Source: Actinomycetota bacterium
GTDB taxonomy: Bacteria; Actinomycetota; Thermoleophilia; Gaiellales; Gaiellaceae
DNA length: 5,243 bases
Assembly: GCA_013812265.1 (NCBI GenBank)
Contig: JACCTQ010000212.1
Span: forward strand, 1-5,243
Direction: 5' to 3'
In this document: positions 1-5,243 of the stretch, in pieces
Numbering within the stretch: the stretch's first letter is position 1
Layout of the letters: each line of letters opens with the position of its first letter
Translations under genes and position numbers: made by a program
The notes under the pieces: generated by a model
Seen by the model: the letters and a program-made list of their open reading frames with translations, nothing else
What the model was told of the DNA's origin: nothing
Database searches by the model: none

Positions 1-1
1 C

Positions 2-148
2 GGCGATCTCGAGGCCGGCGCGCGGGCCGAGCTGCTGCACGCCGTCGCGGCTCACCACGAAGCTCGAGGTGCGAGGACGGCAGAAGCCGCCGTGCTCTAC
101 CACGCGAACCAGCTCGACGCCGTCGCGGCCACACGACCGGTCGACTAG
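2..148 (+). CDS. C-terminal fragment of an HD-domain protein, possibly YhaM-type 3'-5' exoribonuclease (5' end outside window)
   Basis: An open frame enters from the left edge and ends at TAG, giving 48 residues. The fragment has a helix containing LLHAVAAHHEAR, then TAEAAVLYHANQLDA. From memory this resembles the end of the HD domain in YhaM-like exoribonucleases and related HD phosphohydrolases, where a 'LLH..LSHHG' helix is followed by 'EA..LH.AD.LDA' carrying a metal-site aspartate. Here the usual SHHG is AHHE and the LDA aspartate is kept. If it is YhaM-like, the missing N-terminal part should hold an OB-fold and the HD pair, acting on RNA or nucleotides in the cytoplasm. Codon use is GC-rich at third positions, as in the neighbouring genes. 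The stop lies 9 bases before the transporter start, so the two genes are probably co-transcribed. The family call rests on a short tail and could be another HD hydrolase. Confidence 0.5.
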   Translation, partial: GDLEAGARAELLHAVAAHHEARGARTAEAAVLYHANQLDAVAATRPVD

Positions 149-157
149 CCCGGCGCA

Positions 158-994
158 ATGGCGGCCGTCGTACTGGCGCTCGCCGCGAGCCTCTCGTGGG
201 GGGTCGCGGATTTCTTCGGGGGCCTCAAGAGCCGCTCGCTTGGAGTGCTTCCGGTCATGCTGATCGCGCAGACAGCCGGAACTGCTGTCATCGCGGTCGT
301 CGTCTCGGCTCACGCAGAGCGTCCGAACGGCGCGGCGGTCCTGCTGGCCGCGCCTGCAGCGCTGGCCGGAACGCTCGGGATCTTCGCCTTCTACCGAGGC
401 ATGGCTGTCGGCGCGATGAGCATCGTAGCGCCCATCGCGGGTGTGTCCGCGGTCATCCCGGTCGCCGTCGGAGTCCTGACCGGAGATCGCCCCAGCCCCC
501 TCCAGGCACTCGGCATAGCCTTTGCTCTGCTCGGCGTCGCCCTCGCCGCCCGGGAACCCGGCGACTCCGCTCGAACGGGGCGGGTGGCTGCGGGCGTGGG
601 CCTGGCTCTTTTCGCCGCAGCGGGCTTCGGCTTGTACTTCCCGGTCATGTACGAGGCCGCCCGGGTCGACGTCCTCTGGGCAGTGCTCGTGTTCCGGCTG
701 ACGTCCACTGCCCTGGTCGCCAGTGCCTTTCTCGCCGTCAGGCCCCGGCTCGAGCTGCGCCGGTCGGACGTTGCGGCGACCGCTGCCATCGGCGTCCTCG
801 ACACCGGAGCGACGCTGCTCTTCGCGGCTGCGGCCACGAGCGGCCTGGTCAGCCTCGTCTCGGTGCTCGCATCGCTCTATCCGGTCGTCACGATCGTGCT
901 GGCGCGGTACGTGCTCGAGGAACGTGTTGCGCGCGTCCAGCGGGTCGGAGCCGCGATCGCGCTCGCCGGAGTCGTGTTCATCTCGACGGGCTAG
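158..994 (+). CDS. EamA/DMT-superfamily transporter, 10 predicted TM segments
   Basis: This is a 278-aa inner-membrane protein of the drug/metabolite transporter superfamily; the substrate cannot be told from sequence. Hydrophobic stretches lie near residues 2-19, 31-50, 59-78, 86-107, 115-131, 143-163, 172-193, 205-222, 228-250 and 261-276. The two-fold EamA repeat is visible. Residues about 91-130 (APIAGVSAVIPV, then GDRPSPLQALGI and a Gly-rich helix) match residues about 238-277 (ASLYPVVTIVLA, an E-E-R loop, QRVGAAIALAGVVF). The start ATG leads directly into the first membrane helix, with SWGVADFFGG typical of DMT N-termini. Length is normal for the family, about 280-300 aa. No clear Shine-Dalgarno precedes the ATG, so translation may depend on coupling to the upstream gene, which stops 9 bases earlier. 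Its last 17 bases overlap the 3' end of the convergent histidine kinase. Amino-acid or metabolite export is typical of the family, but this is inference. Confidence 0.88.
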   Translation: MAAVVLALAASLSWGVADFFGGLKSRSLGVLPVMLIAQTAGTAVIAVVVSAHAERPNGAAVLLAAPAALAGTLGIFAFYRGMAVGAMSIVAPIAGVSAVIPVAVGVLTGDRPSPLQALGIAFALLGVALAAREPGDSARTGRVAAGVGLALFAAAGFGLYFPVMYEAARVDVLWAVLVFRLTSTALVASAFLAVRPRLELRRSDVAATAAIGVLDTGATLLFAAAATSGLVSLVSVLASLYPVVTIVLARYVLEERVARVQRVGAAIALAGVVFISTG

Positions 995-3560
995 GGGCCT
1001 GCCGTGACTCGGAGATGTCGTGCTCCTTGGTCGGCAGCTCGAACCAGAACGTCGAGCCGACCCCCTCCTCGCTCTCGAACCCGATGGTGCCGCCGTGTGC
1101 TGTCACGATCTCACGGGAAAGGGTGAGTCCGAGCCCGGCACCCCTGATCCGACGTGTATCCGAGGAGTCGACGCGGAAGAACTGGCCGAAGATCTGGTCG
1201 TGGTAGACCGCCGGGATGCCCGTCCCGGTGTCCTTCACGGAGACCCTGACCAAGCCGTCCGACCGCCCGGCCGTGACGAGGACGGATCCGCCGTCCGGCG
1301 AGTACTTGATCGCGTTCGACAGCAGATTGCGAACCACCTGACGGATCCGGTCCGGGTCGGCCGAGACCTCGAGCGGGTCGTCGGAGAGGTTCCAGCCCAC
1401 GACGTGCTGCTTCGTTCGGGCCACGGCGAGCTCGAGCGCCTCCACGAGCAGTCTCCTGAGATCGACGGGCTGTCGCCGGAGCACCCGCACGCCCTCGTCG
1501 ATCCGATGGAGATCGAGGAGGTCGTCGACGAGCCTCTTCAGGCGTCTCGACTCCTCGTGGATCGTCTCCAGGAAGGCCCGGCCGGTCTGCGGCGGGGGCG
1601 GGTTGTCGAGCAGAATCTCGGCGAATCCGAGGATTCCCGTCAGCGGCGTGCGCAGCTCGTGCGACACGGTCGCGACGAACTCGGACTTCGTGCGCTCCGC
1701 CTGCTGCTCTGCTGTGACGTCGCGGAAGACGATGATCCGTCCGATGACGGTGCCATCCCGATCCCTCACCGGGGCCGTGTAGCACTCGACGGTCCTGCTG
1801 CTCCGGAAGTCGTACCGGCCCGAGGCCTCGAGCTCGGGGTCGGCCGCAACCTTCGCCATGTCGGCCAGATACACGTCGGGCTCGACGAGCTGTCTCGCAA
1901 GTGCAGCGTGTCGCTCGGAGATCGTGCCGCTCGAGGGAAACGTGCCTTCCGCCTCCAGCTTACGAATCCGCGCGTTCACGAATTGGACCTCGCCGTCTCG
2001 GTCGACCATGACGATGCCCTCGTCGGTGGAGTCGAGCAGAGCGCTGTTGACGTTCGCCAGTCTCCGCGCGGTTTGCAGCGAGAGCGCGTTGCAGAGCGCC
2101 ACGCAGGCCTGGTTCACGGCTTGCTCCATGTCGACGGTCTCGAACATCCGTGCATCCTCGGATCGCAGCAGCGCCACCCCGAGCAGCTCGTCCCCGTGAG
2201 AGAGCCGGACGTCGCGCGTGCAACCGGGAACGGCAGCGCGAAGTGCCTCGAGTTGCCCACCGGAAAGAGCGCCTGCCTCGAGCTCCAGGACCGCGGGCAA
2301 TGCCCGAGAGGAAAGGCCTTCGGTCGCGGCGAGGGCCAGGCGCTTCCTGTCCTCGTCGCCGACCACGTAGATAGCGCCCGCATCGGCGCCCGACGCAGCC
2401 TCGAGCCCCCTTAGAATGACGTCGGCGAGCCTTTCGGGCGTCGTCCTCTCCCGAGCCAGCCGGGCGGCGAAGTCCGCGAACCGCTCGACTCGAGCCTTCT
2501 CGCCGGCAAGAGCGGCGAGCGCGCTGTCCAGTCGACGCTGCTGCGTCCCGTGCCGCTCGAGGAGGATCGCGCTCTTCCGGGCCTCGCTCTCGCGCACGGC
2601 TTCCCGGGCGTAAGCGCTCTCCAGATACTGGCCCATCTGGGCACCTACGGCCGTCATGAGCTCGATCAACTCCGGGTCGGGCGCCCTGGTCTCGCGACTG
2701 AAGAACTCGAGCACGCCTCGCGGCTCGTTGCCCGTGACGACCGGGAAGGCGAAGGCCGAGCGAAGCCCGTGGCTCGCCGCCACGCCCGCGCGGGTCCCGG
2801 AATCGACGACGTTCTCCACCCACATAGGCCCGTGGCTTTCCCAAACCTCTCCGGGCAGTTCTTCTCCGTACCGAAGCGAGAGCGTCCGGGTGCGACGCTC
2901 GAACTCCGAGAGCTCGAGCCCGGGAGCGTGCCAGAATGCGGCGCAACGCAGCTCGATGCCGCTCGTATCGATCCGCCAGAGCCCGGCGGCCTCCCAGCCG
3001 AGGGTCTCGCAAACGGCTTGCAGCGCCCGAGCCGAGGCCTCCTGGACGGTGGAGGACTCGGCTACGGCCCGCGTCAGCGCATACTGCGTCGTCGCGCGCG
3101 CCCCGGCGCGCTTCTGGTCGTCGATGTCCGTGTTCGTCCCGAGCCACCGGACGATCCGGCCGGTTTCGCGCATCGGGACGGCTCTGCTCAGGTGCCAGCG
3201 GTAGGCACCGTCGCGAGCATGACGGAGACGAAACTCCACCTCGTACTCCTCGCCGGTCGTTAGCGCCCGGTTCCACGCCTCCAGGCAGGTGGCCAGATCC
3301 TCGCGATGGACACCTTCCTGCCAGCCGGTACCGCCGAGCTCGGCGGCGGAAAGCCCGAAGTACTCGACGCAGCGCTGATTCGCGTACTGCAGCAGCCCAT
3401 CGGGAGACGCCACCCAGAGGTGCTGCGGAATCGAGTCGGCCAGGAGGCGGTCGAGGCGGTCGATCTGGTCGCCCGAGTCCACGTGTGAGACGGTTCCGTT
3501 CTCGCTGCTCGGAGGTGACGGATCGGACGGGCGAGAGGGTGAGACGTTGCTAGCGATCAT
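978..3560 (-). CDS. Soluble hybrid-sensing histidine kinase, PAS-GAF-GAF-PAS-HisKA-HATPase
   Basis: This is an 860-aa cytoplasmic sensor kinase with no membrane segment or signal peptide. A polar Ser/Pro-rich start (1-30) is followed by PAS (about 38-155; DGLLQYANQRCVEYFGLS, ending GTNTDIDDQK), GAF (about 160-315), a charged helix (about 316-372), a weaker GAF (about 373-495) and a second PAS (about 505-622; DEGIVMVDRDGEVQFVNA to FRDVTAEQ). The kinase core is complete. The HisKA H-box SHELRTPL has H634 as phospho-acceptor, with E635 and T638 in the positions used for catalysis and phosphatase activity. The N-box RNLLSNAIKYS has N749, G1 is DTGTGIP (777-783), the F-box is FGQFFR (791-796) and G2 is GAGLGL (807-812). 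It should autophosphorylate and pass phosphate to a response regulator, but none is encoded here, so it is an orphan in this window. The ATG has only a weak GAAAG upstream. An internal GTG at codon 27 is an alternative start that would still keep all domains. The ligand is unknown. The 3' end overlaps the transporter gene. Confidence 0.93.
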   Translation of the reverse strand: MIASNVSPSRPSDPSPPSSENGTVSHVDSGDQIDRLDRLLADSIPQHLWVASPDGLLQYANQRCVEYFGLSAAELGGTGWQEGVHREDLATCLEAWNRALTTGEEYEVEFRLRHARDGAYRWHLSRAVPMRETGRIVRWLGTNTDIDDQKRAGARATTQYALTRAVAESSTVQEASARALQAVCETLGWEAAGLWRIDTSGIELRCAAFWHAPGLELSEFERRTRTLSLRYGEELPGEVWESHGPMWVENVVDSGTRAGVAASHGLRSAFAFPVVTGNEPRGVLEFFSRETRAPDPELIELMTAVGAQMGQYLESAYAREAVRESEARKSAILLERHGTQQRRLDSALAALAGEKARVERFADFAARLARERTTPERLADVILRGLEAASGADAGAIYVVGDEDRKRLALAATEGLSSRALPAVLELEAGALSGGQLEALRAAVPGCTRDVRLSHGDELLGVALLRSEDARMFETVDMEQAVNQACVALCNALSLQTARRLANVNSALLDSTDEGIVMVDRDGEVQFVNARIRKLEAEGTFPSSGTISERHAALARQLVEPDVYLADMAKVAADPELEASGRYDFRSSRTVECYTAPVRDRDGTVIGRIIVFRDVTAEQQAERTKSEFVATVSHELRTPLTGILGFAEILLDNPPPPQTGRAFLETIHEESRRLKRLVDDLLDLHRIDEGVRVLRRQPVDLRRLLVEALELAVARTKQHVVGWNLSDDPLEVSADPDRIRQVVRNLLSNAIKYSPDGGSVLVTAGRSDGLVRVSVKDTGTGIPAVYHDQIFGQFFRVDSSDTRRIRGAGLGLTLSREIVTAHGGTIGFESEEGVGSTFWFELPTKEHDISESRQAPSPSR

Positions 3561-3731
3561 CGGCTTTCATCGGTGGGTAGACGGTGCCGGGCCTGCTCGG
3601 TCGCATTGTGAATGCGTGGCTGCATGATGTCGGTCAATCGGGCGCAGTCACGAACGCTGCCTGTACGCGATTCTCGCTCGCGCTGTGGACCCCCATGTCC
3701 CCCGGTTCGGAGATTCGCGCGGTTGCGCCGG
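3561..3731. other. Non-coding gap between the kinase and YchF-like genes
   Basis: Both flanking genes read leftward, so this is the kinase's 5' region and the YchF-like gene's 3' region. No credible gene is seen. It holds an inverted repeat CGCATT-GTG-AATGCG (3602-3616) and, on the minus strand, a TTGACC that could be a -35 (3632-3637), though no good -10 sits at 16-18 bp (the best nearby, CACAAT, is 21 bp away). Small hairpins occur at 3666-3682 (CGCGA/TCGCG, 7-nt loop) and 3717-3728 (GCGC/GCGC), neither followed by a T run on the minus strand. There is therefore no convincing intrinsic terminator for the upstream cluster, and read-through into the kinase is possible. Confidence 0.5.
3602..3616. 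repeat. Perfect 6-bp inverted repeat upstream of the kinase, possible operator
   Basis: CGCATT, a GTG spacer, then AATGCG form a perfect 15-bp dyad centred at 3609. It lies about 42-56 bases upstream of the kinase start codon. A further GCAT half-site follows 6 bases later (3622-3625). Position and symmetry would suit a transcription-factor site or a small leader hairpin. No known operator consensus is recognised, and a dyad of this size can arise by chance. Confidence 0.3.
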
Positions 3732-4700
3732 CTAGCTGCTCGAGCTCCTACCTCGCGGGGCCGGCGGTGAGAAGCGGATGCTCAAGAGATCACCGTCTTC
3801 GACCGGATAGTCCTTGCCCTCTAGACGCTGGAGGCCTTGTCTCGCCGCTTCCGCCCGCGATCCCGATTCGACGAGATCGCTCCAGTGAACGACCTCGCAG
3901 CGGATGAAGCCTTGCGCCATGTCGGTATGGATCGCGGCCGCCGCCTGGAGCGCAGTCACACCGGACCGAAGATTCCAGGCCCTTGCCTCCCTCTCGTTCG
4001 CGGTGAAGAAGCTGATCGTCGCTAGCTCGTCGAACACCCGGCGGACGACCTCCTCCAGCGCGGATGGGCCTTCCCGGAAGCTCGCCGCCTCGGCCGGGTC
4101 GAGCTCGGCGAGCTCGGCCTCGAGCTTGCAGTCGATGCCGGACGGCCCGTTCGCGACGGGTAGAAGCGTCTTCGTGGTGAGCGGCTGGAGCTCGGGCAGC
4201 AAGGATTCTCCGTATGCCTCGAGCGTGTTCCCGGCTTCGAGGTGGGCGAGCAGCTGCTGGAGCTCCGCGACGTCACGTCGAAGGGCCGCGTCCCCCGACT
4301 TGGCTTGCCTGGAAACCCGCTCGAGTCGCCTCTCCACGTGGTCACGGTCGGCTACGAGAAGCTCGAGCTTCACCGTCTCGAGATCCGCCTGCGGGTCGCT
4401 GCTCGTGTTGAACGCGTCGAGCACTGCGACGAGCGCATCGACCTGTCGCAGGCCGCCCATGAGAGCCGCGTCGCTTCCGGGGATGTCGACCACCCGGATG
4501 GCCGCGGGTGTGGTCCGCGCCGATCCGACGACGGAGGCGACCCGAGGCAGGCGGTCGTCGACCACCGGCGCCACCCCGACATTCGGCTTCGGGGCGCCTC
4601 CAAGGTAGGTCTGAGCCTCCACGCCGGCGCCGGTAAGCGCATTGAACAGCGTCGTTTTGCCGGAGCCCCGCAAGCCGACGATGCCGATCTCTAGGGCCAA
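3732..4700 (-). CDS. Shortened YchF/Obg-type P-loop NTPase with C-terminal TGS domain
   Basis: This 322-aa cytoplasmic protein is related to YchF, a ribosome-associated ATPase/GTPase (about 363 aa). The Walker A is GLRGSGKTT (residues 9-17; canonical GLPNVGKST), followed by LFNALTGAG, PNVGVAPV and the G3 motif DIPG (72-75). A helical insert covers about 105-165. The TGS-like end (about 228-311) is well kept: FFTANEREARAW, AAAIHTDMAQGFIR and EGKDYPVEDGD. Aligned by eye with recalled E. coli YchF, three G-domain pieces are missing: about 10 residues of switch II, about 8 in the loop carrying the proposed catalytic His114, and about 24 including and after NxxE, which here reads NGPS. A tail PPAPRGRSSSS extends past the usual end. 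The start must be TTG, because the upstream in-frame stop is that of the preceding gene and residue 6 already begins the P-loop strand. It follows that gene by 12 bp, so it is probably the last gene of the cluster. Nucleotide binding is likely, but normal hydrolysis and ATP preference are doubtful. It is probably a paralogue of the housekeeping protein. Confidence 0.85.
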   Translation of the reverse strand: MALEIGIVGLRGSGKTTLFNALTGAGVEAQTYLGGAPKPNVGVAPVVDDRLPRVASVVGSARTTPAAIRVVDIPGSDAALMGGLRQVDALVAVLDAFNTSSDPQADLETVKLELLVADRDHVERRLERVSRQAKSGDAALRRDVAELQQLLAHLEAGNTLEAYGESLLPELQPLTTKTLLPVANGPSGIDCKLEAELAELDPAEAASFREGPSALEEVVRRVFDELATISFFTANEREARAWNLRSGVTALQAAAAIHTDMAQGFIRCEVVHWSDLVESGSRAEAARQGLQRLEGKDYPVEDGDLLSIRFSPPAPRGRSSSS

Positions 4701-4712
4701 GCTAGACCCGGG

Positions 4713-4925
4713 CTAGAAACCGCCGAACCCGACGCGGCCTTCGCGCGCGAACCGCTTGACGTAGACGATGCGCCCGAGCGCCACGATATAGCGGCCGTCA
4801 TCCGCATCGAGCGCCAGGGCGCCGTCCGTCCTTTGGTCGAGCGCGCGCTCGAGCTCGGCGGCGGAATCGGCCGAGACCAGCGCTCCCATGATCTGCCCGC
4901 CGTCGAAGCCGATCTCGATGCGCAC
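4713..4925 (-). CDS. DUF3107-like small protein (70 aa)
   Basis: This small soluble protein of unknown function starts RIEIGFDGGQ, has a SADSAAELERAL helix, then a 'DADDGRYIVALGRIVYVKRF' strand pair, and ends GRVGFGGF. From memory this matches the actinobacterial DUF3107 pattern: a 'M.VKIG' start, an acidic helix, 'L.D..GRR..VP...IAYVEIG' and a terminal 'RRVGFG'. The usual length is about 70-75 aa. I chose the GTG start because it gives the family N-terminus and follows GGAG, although the 3-base spacing is short. A GTG five codons earlier would overlap the epimerase stop, and an ATG at 4976 would place 17 unconserved residues inside the epimerase frame. It starts 7 bases after the epimerase stop, so coupled translation is likely. 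It shares a reading frame with the downstream YchF-like gene, separated by TAG, so the two are distinct proteins. The middle is less typical of DUF3107 than the ends. Confidence 0.65.
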   Translation of the reverse strand: MRIEIGFDGGQIMGALVSADSAAELERALDQRTDGALALDADDGRYIVALGRIVYVKRFAREGRVGFGGF

Positions 4926-4928
4926 CTT

Positions 4929-4932
4929 CTCC
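4929..4932 (-). promoter_or_regulatory. Shine-Dalgarno GGAG for the DUF3107-like gene
   Basis: On the minus strand the epimerase stop TGA is followed at once by GGAGAAG and then GTG. The SD abuts the stop and lies 3 bases from the start. This supports the GTG start over the longer ATG frame and points to translational coupling with the epimerase. Confidence 0.55.
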
Positions 4933-5243
4933 TCAGGCACGCGACACGAGCTCCGCGAGCACGCCGTGGGTGGCATCCGGGTGGATGAAGGCGACCTCGA
5001 GCCCGAACAGGCCTTCCCTCGGCTCGCGGTCGATCAACTCGGCTCCCTGCTCGGCAAGAGCCTCGAGCTCGGCCCGGAGGTCGGCGACCTCGTAGGCGAC
5101 GTGGTGCATCCCGGGCCCGCGGCTGGCGAGGAACCTGCCGACGGGTGTTTCCTCGCCGAGCGGCGCGAGCAGCTCGACCCGGCCGGAGCCGACGAGCACG
5201 GCCGCTGCCTCGACACCCTGGTTTCCGACGAGAGCGCGGTGCT
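4933..5243 (-). CDS. mce: Methylmalonyl-CoA epimerase (VOC superfamily), 5' end outside window
   Basis: The enzyme interconverts (2R)- and (2S)-methylmalonyl-CoA, linking propionyl-CoA carboxylation to the B12-dependent mutase in the cytoplasm. The frame stays open to the right edge, giving 102 C-terminal residues out of a usual 135-150. It therefore does not begin at the GTG near 5199, because family sequence continues upstream (LVGNQGVEAAAVLVG). Family motifs in order are the 'RVELLAP..EETPVGRFL' strand and helix, the GPGMHHVAYEVADL block with the metal-ligand His, the 'GAELIDREPREG' loop, and the VAFIHPDATHGVLAELV end carrying the catalytic/metal Glu. The C-terminal half looks intact. The missing 35-45 residues should include the first metal His. 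It is the first visible gene of the minus-strand cluster with the DUF3107-like and YchF-like genes; mutase genes may lie upstream, beyond the window. Other VOC enzymes such as glyoxalase are less likely given the HPKAT-like HPDAT motif. Confidence 0.92.
   Translation of the reverse strand, partial: HRALVGNQGVEAAAVLVGSGRVELLAPLGEETPVGRFLASRGPGMHHVAYEVADLRAELEALAEQGAELIDREPREGLFGLEVAFIHPDATHGVLAELVSRA

Noticed and set aside
1020..2414. 464-codon open frame on the plus strand inside the kinase gene
   Set aside because: It lies wholly antisense to a kinase with every catalytic motif in place. Its translation is Arg/Asp/Gly-rich low-complexity with no recognisable fold, as expected when GC-rich coding DNA is read on the other strand.
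2550..3263. 237-codon plus-strand frame, plus a second one (2656-3204) over the PAS/GAF region
   Set aside because: Both are antisense to the conserved kinase frame. Neither has recognisable motifs or an RBS.
3550..3570. Minus-strand mini-frame ATG AAA GCC GAT GAT CGC TAG overlapping the kinase start
   Set aside because: It has only six codons and no clear RBS, so it is likely chance, although it could be a leader peptide.
3666..3728. Small hairpins as a terminator for the epimerase cluster
   Set aside because: The stems are only 4-5 bp and no T run follows on the minus strand.
3584..3907. 107-codon plus-strand frame starting in the intergenic gap
   Set aside because: Most of its C-terminal part is antisense to the YchF-like gene. 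The N-terminal part shows no family features and no RBS.
4090..4130. Dense GAGCTCG/CTCGAGC repeats
   Set aside because: They are explained by repeated Glu-Leu/Leu-Glu codons (KLEAELAEL) in the YchF-like protein. The same words recur across all genes here as codon preference.
3904..4608. 234-codon Ser/Ala-rich plus-strand frame
   Set aside because: It is antisense to the YchF-like gene. Its Ser-rich composition is the reverse of Glu/Ala/Leu codons.
4926..4976. Longer ATG start for the DUF3107-like gene
   Set aside because: It adds 17 residues (rich in Cys, Ser and Arg) that lie over the epimerase end and have no family counterpart. The GTG after GGAG fits better.

Overview
The window is GC-rich bacterial chromosome (roughly two-thirds G+C by eye) and almost entirely coding. 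A DUF3107-like small protein, a family typical of Actinomycetota, together with the high GC and GTG/TTG starts, suggests an actinobacterium. A deep lineage such as Thermoleophilia is plausible, but this cannot be proven from the sequence alone. There are no tRNAs, rRNAs, CRISPR arrays, insertion sequences or phage genes.

Layout, left to right. On the plus strand, the last 48 codons of an HD-domain-like protein (possibly a YhaM-type 3'-5' exoribonuclease) run in from the left edge. Nine bases later a 10-TM EamA/DMT-family transporter begins. Its 3' end overlaps, tail to tail by 17 bp, a large minus-strand gene for a soluble PAS-GAF-GAF-PAS sensor histidine kinase of 860 aa with no response regulator in view. 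A 171-bp non-coding gap upstream of the kinase holds a 6-bp inverted repeat and a weak promoter candidate. Beyond the gap lies a minus-strand cluster, transcribed right to left: methylmalonyl-CoA epimerase (5' end beyond the window), a 70-aa DUF3107-like protein, and a shortened YchF/Obg-type P-loop NTPase. The intergenic gaps in this cluster are 7 and 12 bp, so it is very probably one transcript.

The most unusual object is the YchF-like NTPase. Its P-loop and C-terminal TGS domain are intact. Compared with canonical YchF, recalled from memory, it lacks most of switch II, the loop carrying the catalytic His (His114 in E. coli) and the NxxE nucleotide-specificity segment. It also has a short Pro/Ser-rich tail. 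It looks like a divergent paralogue with altered or lost catalysis, not a housekeeping YchF. I found no clearly new defence or mobile system; the rest is ordinary core or accessory chromosome.
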